From positions 59,791,718 to 59,855,717 of the forward strand of contig JALGPY010000004.1 of the NCBI GenBank assembly GCA_023055425.1: a DNA stretch of 64,000 nucleotides, read 5' to 3'. Position 1 is the first letter of the stretch; every line of letters begins with the position of its first letter. Made by a program: the position numbers and the translations under genes. Under the pieces are notes generated by a model. That model saw nothing but the letters and a program-made list of their open reading frames with translations, did no database searches and was not told the origin of the DNA. Source of the stretch: Linanthus parryae. Its lineage: Eukaryota; Streptophyta; Magnoliopsida; Ericales; Polemoniaceae. Below, one piece after another: positions 9,946-24,648 of this stretch.

Positions 9946-12519
9946 AAACCCACGGGCAACAACACAGTCACCACCACCACCGTGCCCGTCACCATCACCA
10001 CCCTCACCACCACAGCACCATCCCTTCTCTCCCTCCCCTCTCCCTCTCTGCTATGCCCTACCAGCAGCAGCAGCAGCTCCCCGACGAGGAGCCGCCACCA
10101 GCTACCTCCGGCGACCCACCCGACGGGAAAGCCGCCACCCATCTCAGCCTCTCTCTTTCCCTCACTGTTTTGAACGCCTGAAACCTCCTCCTCCCTCTGC
10201 ATCGACCCAAGGACGAGCAGAGAGCAGCATCGCCGCCGAGAAGGCCGCCAAACACCTCTGGCGAACCAACCCGACGGCGAAACGCCGCCGGCCACCATTA
10301 AATCCGGTGAGAAGCTCACCCAAGCTAACCGGAGAGACCCACTCTCTCCCGTTGGTACCAAAATACTCCTGGAGGTCCGAGGAGTACTTTAGCAACATCA
10401 AGCAGAGCCCTCAACGTCCGATTCATCGCCGGTGTTCATCACCGCCGACCGCCACCTTCTAGGACGTAACCCGCTTCGTTTCTTGACCGTTTCTCGCGAT
10501 TTTTCGCGTAGGTGAGTCTTAAATCACTCTCTGGTCCATTTCTAATCATTAAAATCGCATCTTGTTAGCTCTAACACGAATCGGGTATGTTGGGTTTAAG
10601 TTGTCTGCTTGTGTTCATAAAGGGGGGTAGTTTATGTAATTTCTGAAAAGTGGAGGGTGAGATGTATACTGCATGTTTAGTTTCTGAAAATTTGGGGGTG
10701 ATTTGTGTATTTTATCAAACTGTATATTTATAAAAACTTTAAAATGTGATTTTTGGATTTATGTTATAAGCTAATGTTTCTATATATTATTTTGACTAAA
10801 TAAAAGTAAAAAAAAAAAAAGTTGTTAAAATTACATAGAATTATATTCATATGAAATATTGTTGTTTTTATAAGCAAGATAAAAATGTACGATTTGGTTT
10901 AATTACATAATTTCGGTTTATTTAACTAAGTAGTTAAAATTTCTTGTAAATTGTTATTTTGAGTAAAATAGATTATTTTGAGAATATTGATAAAATAAAT
11001 AAGTTGGAAGTTAATTTGTGAAATAACTATTAAGTAGACTTTTTAAATAAAAATCCATATTACTATTGTTTGATATTACATAATTATTTTCTAGAAAGTA
11101 GAAATTATTTATCCAACATCAATTTATAGTTATGTATGACTTGTTTTATTGAAATAAGCATTTTGTGAATTTTATTTGACTATTTAATTCTTATATAGTA
11201 TATATATATATATTTTCTAATATATAAATAGCTATAATTGAATTAGTTTGAATTAACATAGTCACTTATCAATAAATAGTTTGTTTACTAAATTATTATT
11301 TACTAAATAAATAAATTGTATAAGCCTAATTTGGATTTATTACTCAATAATTTTACGAGCTTGTATTTGTATAAGTTATAATATTTTTATGAAGAAAATA
11401 TAAGTGTTAATTAAATAATTGCTTTATGCTATCAATTAATGGGGTTAAGGGGGATAATTTCAAATGAGAAATGAGGAGATATAGCATTTTTGCATACTTG
11501 CATAATTAGACTTGTAATTAATTTAGGAATTATAAATTACAGGTGACGAATTCGTAGACGAGGGCTACGTGTATCTGTAGGAGCTATCGTGATATTTGTC
11601 GTGCTACTTGAGGTGAGTAAATATGCCTAACCTAGTGTGCCCGTCCTTCTTTCGTGTCCAATTATTTTTATGATTTTTACGTCTCAAATGTGATTTGTGA
11701 TTAAAGTGCTTAACTTGATATTTCAATTACTTGTTTGTTGATTCTTTTGGAAAATATCACATGGAATTAATAATATGTAATAACGTAAAGTGAAAATAGT
11801 TGTGCGGTGGAACCATATGCGGATTCTTATGTATTGTGGTTATGATATTTTGCTCGGTTGCAATTGCCCCGGGGTGCTCCATGTACTCACCTCTCTGGCC
11901 GCAATAAGTCTTAGAGGGGTGTCGGCACTTAAGGTCTTGGATGCATGGGATATGGTTGATTCTATATTTTGGATTGGTTTGTTCCCCGCTACAACTAAAT
12001 AATAAATGTGGATTTTGATGTGGAAATAAAAAAGAATTGACATTCTGAAAAAAAATATGGAAATGAATTGAGAATATTAAATTATGAGTTGGATAATTTA
12101 TATTGGTCATTTGAAATGATATGTTGTTTACTTACTCATTACTCCTCGTTTTATTTGAAATAAAATATGTCTCTTTCCGATTTACATGTTGGGGTGTTTA
12201 CTTGCTCAGCGTTTGTGCTGACTTTGGAAAAACTGCGGTCTTGTTTCCTTCCCCCGCAGGTCTAGGTGAAGGAAGCTTGGCTTAACGGGAATCGCGGACT
12301 CACTTAGTCTATCTAGTATTTAAATAATTGAAACACCTAGACATGTTTCATCTTGCTTAATAGTATGTATAATTTCACTTTGGAAGACTTCTGGTTTGTA
12401 ATAAATAACTATGCGATGTTTGTTTTGTTTACCATTCGTTCCCCTTGAACCCGGGAGCAATCTCGGGCGCGGGACGGCATTCCCGCATTTCTCCCCACGG
12501 CGAGGTGCGGGGTGTCGCA
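9503..12519 (+). repeat. Family B 5' LTR (3017 bp)
   Basis: It begins TGTAATACCCCG and ends CGGGGTGTCGCA, giving TG..CA ends with inverted CCCCG/CGGGG. A TATA-like TATTTAATA (about 9829-9837) precedes a CT-rich leader with a (CT)n run at 9894-9940. A GC-rich stretch (about 9950-10450) yields spurious Pro/Ser/His-rich frames. Splice-like sites lie at 11541-11614 and a CCCCCGCAG acceptor-like site at about 12251-12259. Confidence 0.95.
9894..9940. repeat. (CT)n microsatellite in 5' LTR
   Basis: A 47-bp CT run downstream of the LTR TATA-like box. The matching run in the other LTR is about 98 bp. Confidence 0.95.
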
Positions 12520-12521
12520 GG

Positions 12522-12536
12522 TGGTATCAGAGCAGG
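12522..12536 (+). other. Primer binding site, initiator-Met tRNA type
   Basis: TGGTATCAGAGCAGG lies two bases after the 5' LTR. It is complementary to the 3' end of plant initiator-Met tRNA, with one base missing relative to the usual TGGTATCAGAGCCAGG. Confidence 0.9.
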
Positions 12537-12905
12537 CTATCCAAAAATGAATTAAAACCTGTCGGGCAATTTAAAATGAATATAGGATAAGAAAATTAAA
12601 ATTTGACAAGCCGATTGGGGGTACGGGTAGTGTTATTCTTATTGAAGTCCCACCCACCCACGTCCTTTTCCAATTTGGAATGACGTTTTGAGACTTATGA
12701 TATTGGAGTTGACTGGTATGGAATATGAGATATATGTGTTGGTACATTCTTACATGATCATATGAAAAAGAATTATATACCTGATTTATTTGATGTGATA
12801 TATGTGCTATGTGAATAGGGTACCATGCATTTCATGAAATAATTCACTTTAACTATTTATCTTTGGTAAAATAAGCAATAATAAAATAGGTGATAGTGTA
12901 GGAAT

Positions 12906-13904
12906 ATGACTGATAGACCCCTGCGTTACTACACCAAGAGAGTCAGCCAAGAACAAATGGCAGCTGAAAGAAACAACCAACCGACAGTGGAACAACTGGC
13001 TGCACAGATGGCACAGATGACGCAAATCATGGACCGAGTAGTCAGTAACGAGGAGCGTGGAAGACAAAGCTATGCCAAGCAGATAGCTGATCTGAATCCT
13101 CGCCAATTCAGTGGGAAGGAAGATCCCGTTGAACTGGAGAACTGGATCAGACCTTTCGAGAAGTTGCTTAGGGTTGTGCATTGCCCTGATGATGAAATGA
13201 TCAACCGCGCCATCATCCATCTGTCAGATGACGCAGATGATTGGTGGACAACCAGTCAAGAGGTCTTGCTGGCTCGACCCAATTTCAACTGGGAAGCCTT
13301 TAAGACTGCTCTTAGGACCAGGTTCTACCCAGCACATGTCAAGAGACTGAAGTGTAATGAGTTCAACAATCTGAAACAAGGGAACGACTCAGTTACGGAC
13401 TACTTCAAAAAGTTCGTGGAACTACTGAGGTTTGCAGGCCACACTGTACCCGATGAGGATGATAAGATCAACAAGTTCATTTCGGGACTACACCTCCAGT
13501 TGCAGAAGATCATGCGTAGCAGGACTTACGACACTTTGCATGAGGCATACGATCGATCAGCTGACATGTGGCAAGTCCAGGAGGTTCAGGATGAGTTTCG
13601 CGTGAAACGCAAGGCAGCTGAAGCAGGAGGTAGTAGCAGCAACATGACAAGGGACAAGAAGTTGAAGCCAAACAATGGAGGAAACCATCAGAACCAGCAG
13701 TGGCAGGTAGCTCGTCCAGTTCGCCGCTACATCTGCAAGAGATGCTAGCAAAACCACCTTGGAGCTGACTGTATGGGGAACCCTGTCGTATGCCACAAAT
13801 GTGGAAAGAGAGAGAATCGAGCCTATGAATGCCTTTCTCCACCAGCCAGGAACCAGCAAGGAAACCGAGGACACTCGCACCAAGAGCGTTATTCTGGACA
13901 CTAA
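12906..13904 (+). pseudogene. Gypsy gag polyprotein with in-frame TAG between zinc-knuckle cysteines
   Basis: The frame from ATG 12906 runs 280 codons to a TAG at 13746-13748. It then continues in the same frame to TAA at 13902-13904. Residues about 60-215 match the retrotransposon gag domain, for example PRQFSGKEDPVELENWI, WWTTSQEVLL and FKTALRTRFYP. Two zinc knuckles follow, CKRC.QNHLGADC (the dot is the TAG) and CHKCGKRENRAYEC, where the usual His is Asn. Gag would form the virus-like particle and bind RNA. The stop removes both knuckles unless it is read through, so the product is probably defective. Confidence 0.9.
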
Positions 13905-13938
13905 GACAAGGGACACTCGCACCAAGAGCGTTAAGCTG

Positions 13939-14040
13939 GTGAAAGTTTTATGGACGAACCATCAGACGGAAGAAGCTACTTGGGAAGCAGAAGATGATAT
14001 GAGAAAGAAGTATCCCCACCTATTTAATGAGGTAAATTGA
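13939..14040 (+). pseudogene. Remnant of Gypsy integrase C-terminus (chromodomain-like end)
   Basis: The 33-residue end VKVLWTNHQTEEATWE..MRKKYPHLF is the usual C-terminal block of Tekay/Del-type chromoviral pol. It follows gag directly, so several kb of pol are missing. At the junction, GACACTCGCACCAAGAGCG occurs twice (about 13871 and 13913), a likely scar of the deletion. Confidence 0.85.
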
Positions 14041-14061
14041 GTTCCGGGGACGTCACTCCCT

Positions 14062-14074
14062 AAGGAGGGGAGGA
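14062..14074 (+). other. Upstream polypurine-tract-like module
   Basis: AAGGAGGGGAGGA followed by TGTACATTTCG looks like a complete PPT plus LTR start, about 200 bp before the real one. It is preceded by GGGGACGTCACTCCCT, related to the GAGGACGAAAC before the true PPT. Confidence 0.6.
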
Positions 14075-14259
14075 TGTACATTTCGCTTTAATACCCTTAC
14101 GTTTCTAAAATAAAATAAATCTTAATATCACATGTTAATCCTAGTACATTTCGTGATATAATTTGTGCATCATTATATAGACATATATATTTGCATTCTA
14201 TAGAGACGTTATTGTTTTGAGTATGGGTGGATTTAGCTTCGAGGACGAAACTTTTCTTT

Positions 14260-14272
14260 AAGGGGGGAAGGA
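14260..14272 (+). other. Polypurine tract of family B
   Basis: AAGGGGGGAAGGA directly abuts the 3' LTR start (TGTAATACC at 14273), as expected for the plus-strand primer. Confidence 0.9.
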
Positions 14273-17328
<3,056 letters not shown>

Positions 17329-17333
17329 GTATA

Positions 17334-17713
17334 TACCATAAAACTAAAGTGACTACCATCATGAAATAAGTACATACTCCTAAGACCTCAATTTTTTATC
17401 ACACCAGACTTTCGAAAACAATCCCCTAATTTTTTATCGCCCAACCAATAGACACCGAACTCAAATTCTAATGAAACGCCTCAAACTCAAATACTTAGCT
17501 AATCGGGTAGGCCAAGGCTCTTAGCGAGGAAAGGGGAGGTGGGAATACTTGCTTTCTAAGCCTATTTCTAAAGCTTATACACATAATAGACCTATTCAAG
17601 ACTACCCAAATCTCCAACAGCTTGCCAAATTTTAAATTTTTTTTGCTATGTCCATTTTAAATTTCCCTACAGGTTTTAATTTCTCTTTCGGAATGCCTGG
17701 CTCTGATACCACA
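17334..17713 (-). mobile_element. Family A leader between PBS and family B insertion
   Basis: This is untranslated leader of the minus-strand family A element. It runs from its primer binding site (17696-17711) down to the family B target site. No ORF is seen. Confidence 0.8.
17696..17711 (-). other. Primer binding site of family A, initiator-Met tRNA
   Basis: The minus strand reads TGGTATCAGAGCCAGG, a full match to the usual plant initiator-Met PBS. It lies two bases from the LTR end. Confidence 0.93.
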
Positions 17714-20091
17714 TGTAACATCCCCAAATGACCAAGCCAGAAGTCCGGGGGTGTCACTCCGTACCCAAGATGAAACCCAAAATACAAGGAGATTTAAACA
17801 GTGGATCCCAAGCAACATATCAATAAAGTCTTAAAATAATACTTATTAAAATTCAAGAGTTGCCTCAAACACGGGCACTTAACATACTAAGGCGTTATTA
17901 ATAAACAAGAGAGTTCTAATATGCTAAAACGGAAAGACTAAATATAGTATGATGATTCGCGTCCCCGTTAGACTATGCTCCCATCCTCTAGACCTGTGGT
18001 GCAGGAAACAAAAACAGAACCCCACAGCTCCAAAAATCAGCAAAGATATTGAGTAAATAAACACCCAGACATGTAAACAAATTATGAGACATGATTTTAA
18101 ATAAGACAACAACAGTTTAAAAAGAAGGAGATAAAGTATGAGTAGAATTGCAAAACAAGAATTCACCAATTTTTCCTTTTAGCATTTCACTTGGGGAAAC
18201 ATTCCCAAGCTCTCTTCATTGTCCAATCGGGACTTCCAGATTTAAACAATAAAAGTCCAAGTCTTAAAGATCCACATTATTATCATGTTAACACGGGGAA
18301 GAACCAACCATCACAAGCTACCAAGACCATAAGTGTCGACACCCCCTAAGACTTCTTGCGGCCAAACAGGTAAGTACAATGAGCGACTTGGGGCTGTTGC
18401 GACCGAGTAAAAATAAAGAAAGTGGGTCGAGAGACTGTAGTCAAAATCGACCAAACCCAAGAATAAATAATAAAGTGCTCCCCGATACAACCATTCCACT
18501 TTACGTCATTACGTTTTATTAATTTCTCATGTGATAGTTGTGATATCATCACTTTAGTCAAATCAGATAAGCCAATTACTGAAGTAAACATATAAAACAA
18601 TATTTCATTGAGATAATAAATCACATAAAATATTTTTGACACGAAGAAAGGAATGGGCGCTTGGCCTAGCATGTTTACTCACCTCAACGTTCCCTTCGTC
18701 TGAGAACTCGTCGCCTACAAGTTAACCATATTTAAATCAATATATTGCACACAAAGTCTTATATGTAAATGAAAATAATTCCCTTATCAACTTCCCCAAA
18801 ATTTGTTAAGGTGAACAAGCACTTTTATTTTAAAATACGATTTATAAAACTAACGTTTATTATTTATAAAAACCTACTAAACTAAAGTTATATAACTTAT
18901 AAGGTAATAAAAATTTTAATATTATTTATATTATTTTTATAATGAAACTAATTCAGTTAATTAATAAACACTATTTTATAAAGATATAACCTTATTAGCA
19001 TAAACACTATACCCTTAATTACATTGGGTCCCCCAAAGCCAAGTCTTAAGTTTAGTAAAGAAAATATTATAATCAATTAAATTTTAGTTTTAAAGAGACT
19101 AAAAAAAATTATTGTAAGAATTATATCTACTAAAATTAAGAATTAGATAAATATCTAGGATTTAGATTGAATAACTTATATACATATATTTAGTTATCTA
19201 TACCTATGAATAACCAAATAAAAGAAACCCACCCCCTTATAATTTGATATCCGTCAATCAGACCCCTACAAGTTTCATTACATTCACAAATAACCCCCAA
19301 TGTGTACAACTAAAATCAGTTCACTTTCTTCCTCCTCAAAACCCACTGAACTTCACTTCTCAACCCAACCATGGCTTTTTCAAAGCAACTAAACCAAATT
19401 GAAGCAAGAATCGAGTTGGGGGTTTACTAGAAAAAGGAGAGGACGGCGACGGCGCACAACGGCGGCGTGGAGGACGGCGACGACGACGGCGGGCTTCGGC
19501 CTCGTCGGGGGCTGGGCTCCGGACGGTTTTCCAGCCGGGTTTGCTCGTGAAGTCGAGCGCAGAGAGAGAGAGGGAGAGATCGAGGGAGATATTGAGAGTG
19601 GTGTTGGTGTGGGTTATTGGGCGTTCTCAGGTGGGTATTTATAGACTTGGAGGTGAAGAATCCGACGAGTAGTAGGAGCCTTCTCCGGGTTGATTTTGAT
19701 TTTCAATCGGACCACAAATTGGGCGTAATTGGTTTCTTGTGAGAAAAAATCGGATCTTTGGCGAAGAGGGAGTGTATTGTGTCGGTTTTTGGGAGAGGAG
19801 GAGGTCACGGTTGCAGTGTTGGTGTTGGAGGCGGTGATGGGTGGTGGTGTTTGACGGGGGAGTGTTCATTTCCTGTTAGGAGATGAATTTGGACAAGATG
19901 ATATAATAATTTAAGTAAAAGACATTTATCCCCCTATAAGTTTAGGCAAAATACATCCACCACCCCATAACTTAGTAAAAAGACACTAATTAAGTTAGGT
20001 AAAATTCAGAAAACTCCCAAACAATAAAAATAAATTCCCAAAATTATAATAATATAAAAAAATAACTGTATCTACATAACGGGGTATTTCA
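17714..20091 (-). repeat. Family A 5' LTR (2378 bp)
   Basis: On the minus strand it begins TGAAATACCCCG (20091) and ends GGGGATGTTACA (17714). The adjacent PBS marks it as the 5' LTR. The 17714-end is clearly related to the LTR at 52808. It contains GC-rich and GA-rich leader-like sequence (19430-19600), a donor-like GAG|GTGAGTAA (about 18682) and a CACAG|GTCTAG acceptor-like site (about 17994). Plus-strand frames at 19399-19644 are low-complexity artefacts. Confidence 0.88.
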
Positions 20092-20525
20092 ATGACGATG
20101 ATAATTAGCCCCTGAAATTCCTTACCCTCCATAAATTAAGCAGGTTTTATGCAACTGGTTTCTTATTACTTGACTTTTTTGTTTTGTTTGTTTGATGGAT
20201 CTCTCTCCTCACTCTCTTTCTTAGTTTCATTTCCTGGTACACGGCGGTGCAGATGAATGAGTTGGCTTGCATCTACACGTCAAAGATTTATATGTTAGGT
20301 GTATCTAAAGCTGGGCATGAGTTAACATTGTATAGGCACCGGCAACAACGGCTACCGTGTGGCCATGTTTACTTTCCAAATTTTATTATAGAATTTATTG
20401 ATTTGTGTTATCATTACTTACACACACGTGTGCATTTGTAATTCCTTTCGTTCCGCTCCAGTCACGATAGCAAGGTCGCTGAGCTCATTTATTTGTAAAG
20501 TTAAGTATTATTTTTGAGATTGTAC
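20092..20525. other. Spacer; nothing recognised
   Basis: AT-rich sequence between the family A LTR and the LINE 3' end. A 64-codon frame at 20247-20441 has no recognisable features. Confidence 0.5.
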
Positions 20526-20558
20526 TTTTTTTTGGTAAACCAAGGAGTGTTACACACA

Positions 20559-23500
20559 CTAAACAACCATCCTCACTGTGTCAAGACCATCACAATCAGC
20601 TTGTAACAAGTCTTGGCAACCAGTAGGAGGACAAAACAAAAAATTCTTATAAAAAAGATCTTGAATACAACTAGTAGCAAAAAAGTCCGAAACCGAATTG
20701 CTTTCCCTCCAAATGTGGCCAAGGGAACTAGCCGTAGCCTCCAACAGCTCTCTAATTTTGCAGATCATACCCCAAGGGTGCTGAACTGTGCCATTCCTGA
20801 TCAGCTCCACACCAGTCAAGGAATCACTTTCCAAAACACACTGATAATCATTCAACTCCTGCAAAGCTAAGATCCCCTCCAACATTGCCCATAACTTCCC
20901 TTGCAGCACAAAACCCACATGAACTCTTCTCTGGAGACGCCAAAACCAGGAACCCAGATTGTTCCTACAAACAATACCCACAAAAACAGAATGACCACCA
21001 TTTCTGAAGGAACAGTCCACATTTAACTTCAGAAACCCCGGAGAAGGAGCATTCCATTTAACCAGAACTGGATAAGGAATAATGGCTGCAGGAGAAATAC
21101 TCAAGCTCTTACTAACACTCCTGCATTGACTATATATAAACCCAACCATATCATGAGGCAGAGAGAAATTCTCATTGTGAGTTCTAAGATTATGCCAATA
21201 CCAACCAAAACTCACAGTGGTGCTAAAAATCAGAGGCCAGTCGAACTCTTGAAAACTGCCCCAATTAGCCTTTAGATTCTTGTCAACCCAGTCAATCACA
21301 TTCAGAGAAAAGAAACAGCTCCAATGAGAGGGATGAACCAGCATCCTCCACAACTCAGAAATCCAACCACAAACTCTAATAGCATGGAGGGTGGTATCAA
21401 GGTGAGCAGAGCAGAAAAGACAAGTACCAGAAACTATGATACCTCTTCGTCTCTTCAGTTCTTGAGTTGTCAATCTATTGTGCCTGATAATCCAGAGAAG
21501 GAATTTCCATCTTTGATGCCCTTTACATTTCCAAACATTCCTCCAACCAGGATCAACATAAAGATTTGCAGAAGCATCAATTTGAACATTATAACCAGAA
21601 GCCACAGAGAAAGCCCCTGAATCAGAACCAAGCCAAGAGACTTGATCTTACTCATCTTCATTATCCACTAAAACCACAGTGTTTAAAAGATCAATAATAG
21701 AAAAAGGAAGCAGATGATTCAACCTGTTCACAACTCAACCACCATCCTCATCCCAATAATCATGAACAGTTAGTAAAAGCTCAGACTCAGCTGGGGCAGC
21801 ACCGACCAAATCTATCAATTTAAATTGGCCTAACCACTGATCAACCCAAAAAAGAGTAGACCTCCCATTCTTAACTTGTTTACCCAAGCAGCTTTTAATA
21901 TCATTTATACTTCTAACAATGTGCTTCCAGACCCTAGAATGAGAGGGTTTAACTGCATTAACAGCAAGGGGGGAACCATACCTTTGAGTTAAAGCCTTAA
22001 CCCAGACTGAGTCAGCGCCAGAGAGGAGATTCCACCCAGCCTTAGCCACTAGAGCATGATTGAACTTATTTAGATTCCTAAAACCCAAGCCTCCTTTCAT
22101 TTTTGGGATAGAAACAGCCTCCCAATTAATAAGAGGAAGCTTATTATGACCTTCAGTGCCACCCCACAAGAATCTTTTGCACACCTTATCAATATCACTT
22201 AGAATAGACTTTGGTAAGAGAGAAGACTGCATCACATAAGCTGGAACAGCTTGTATCACAGTAGTAATGAGAGTAGATCTACCAGCTAAAGAAATATTGG
22301 GGGGAATCCACCCAGCCAGTTTTCTCTTCACCTTGTCAACCAGAAATTGAAATTTACCCCTATTCCATTTATCACGAATAAGAGGGACTCCAAGATGAAA
22401 CCCTAAATCAGCAGAAAGGGCAATTCCAATTTGCTCACTAAGAATTCTAGCCAAATCTCTATTCACAATAAAGCTACAAAAAGCTTTGAATTGTCCAAAC
22501 TAATAGTTTGACCAGCTTCAACAAAGAACTCATCCAACACCTCTTTCATCACAGCAACCTGCTTAGAGGTAGCTTCACCAAACAACAAGAGATAATCAGC
22601 AAAGAAAAGGTGGATGACAGTCACACCACCTCTACCCAGCTTAATGCCTTTCCATAAACCTCTACCAACAGCTTCATGGATCTTCTGAGCCAAACAATCC
22701 ATAACAAGAAGGAAAAGAAAAGGATAAATAGGATCAACCTGCCTAAGACCTCTTTGAGGAGAGAAAGGTTCTTGTTTCTCACCATTCCAAATAACGTTAT
22801 AGGTTGTGGTAGTCATTGAGTCCATAATGAGAGAAACCCGGTTCACAGGAAGCCCAGTAGCTTTCAAAATATTATGCAAAGTAGACCATTTAACCTTGTC
22901 ATAAGCTTTGGCTAAATCAATTTTGATTGCCAAATCACCTTTCTTACCCTTCATAAGATGCATGCAATGAAGAGCTTCCTGAGCCAGCATGATATTATCT
23001 GAAGCAGCTCTGTCTTGAAGAAAACTGAACTGGAATGGATGAATCAAATGAAGCAAAATAGGTCTTGACCCGTGGGGTAAGCAACTTAGTAATAATCTTC
23101 AAAACCACATTGCAAAGACTAATAGGTCTTAGTTGAGAAAAGGATGTGGGGTTGTCCACCTTGGGAATAAGAGCTAAGAGAGTCTCATTAATACCACAAG
23201 GCAGCTTCCCAGTACTAACAGCTTCCAAAACCAAAGAAAAATTGTAGTATGCACTAAATTCCAGTGTTGCTGATAAAAAATAGGAGGAAAACCATCAGGT
23301 CCAGGGCTCTTGTAAGCCCCCATGTCAAAAACACTCTCTTGACTTCCTCAAGAGTAATAGGAGAAAGCAAAAAAGCAATGTCAGTGCTAGTAAGAGACCC
23401 ACCCTTGCAGCTAAAAGTCTCACTCAAATAAGGATTAGAGTCAGAGAACAAAGTGGGGAAGTGATTAGTGACCTCCTTCTTAAGCTGGGTCAAATCATCA

Positions 23501-24648
23501 AACCACACACCAGAGTCCAACTTAGTGAGAGCTATCTTGTTCCTCCTTCTTCTAGCCACTGTAGTGAGGTGAAAAAACCTAGTATTCCTATCCCCAAGCA
23601 AGAGTTTGTTGATCATGGCTTTCTGAAACCAAAATAACTCCTCTTGAAGAAGCCCTGAGTTCGGCTGTTCTTGTAAAATAATCCCCAACTTAGCTAAATA
23701 GGAGTTTTATTGAGAAGAAATAGCTTTTTGAATGCCCAACAAACTGGCTCTCAACTTCTTTTTCTTCTCAAAGATGTTTCCAAAAACTTCAATACTCCAT
23801 CTTCTAACATCCATAGTGAACTGATCAACCATATTAGCAAAAGAGAAACTGGAAAGCCAATGCTTACTAATCAAATCCTTGAAACTAGGATCCAAGAACC
23901 GAGCTACCTGCATCCTAAAAGGTTTAATATGAGGAGCAGGGATAGGAATGACGAGGAGATCAACTAAAATGGGGTGATGGTCATAATTAATCCTGACCAC
24001 ATGCTTGACAATAGCCTCAGCAAAAAGTAACCTCCAAGTGTTATTGCAAAAAGCCATGTCCAACCTTTGCCTGATGATCCTTCCTTCCTGCGAATTAGAC
24101 CAGGTAAAAACTGGATCAGAAAAGCCCATATCCTGCAACCCACAATAATTAAGCCAATCCCACATAGCAGAACTCCTACTTTGATTAACCATCCTACCCC
24201 CTTTCTTTTCAGAATCAGTGAGGACTTGATTAAAATCTCTCAAAAGCAACCATGGGAGAGTATGATTATCAATAACCTCCTGAAGATGGTTCCATAAATT
24301 CTCTCTCTTAACTGCCAAAGGACTGGCATACACTGCAGTAAGAAGCCAAGGATGACCACTCTGCATTTGCACCAGACAAGTAATGGACTGACTAGTAGCT
24401 GACAACACAGTTAAACTGACTGCAGTACTATCCCAGAAGAGCCAAATGCCACTAGAGAAACCACAAGCTTCAACAAAATGACTCTGATCAAACTTAGTTC
24501 TCCTCTGAATTTTACTAGCATGACTACTACTCACTCTTGGTTCCATAATAACCGAAATAAAATTCTTATAAAAGACACACAGATCAATAAGAGATCTCAC
24601 CGTAACTTTATTCCAAATTGCTCTGCAGTTCCAGGAAAGAATCTTCAT
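20559..24648 (-). pseudogene. LINE ORF2: endonuclease, reverse transcriptase, RNase H (broken)
   Basis: The pieces in order are 24648-23707 (endonuclease, starting MKILSWNCRAIWNK, with LLLRDFNQVL), 23688-23254, 23234-22995 and 23056-22463. The last two hold the RT core with DLAKAYDKVKW and FADYLLLF, where the usual FADD second Asp is Tyr. Then come 22466-21735 (thumb) and 21605-20559 (zf-RVT and an RNase H domain with KLNVDCSF and LESDSLTGVEL). At least four frame breaks and the altered FADD indicate a dead copy. The ORF1 stop and ORF2 start overlap as TGATG at 24650-24646. Confidence 0.88.

Noticed and set aside
9794..10462. 222-codon plus-strand frame and several shadows, with poly Leu-Ser and Pro/His-rich sequence
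   Set aside because: Lies wholly inside the family B LTR, driven by the (CT)n run and GC-rich leader; the frame is not kept in the second LTR (14569-15009 diverges and stops).
11790..12002. Paired frames on both strands repeated at 16598-16807
   Set aside because: Part of both family B LTRs; conserved only because the LTRs are copies, and interrupted differently in each.
20247..20441. 64-codon frame in the spacer between the family A LTR and the LINE
   Set aside because: No motif, no splice context, no second copy.
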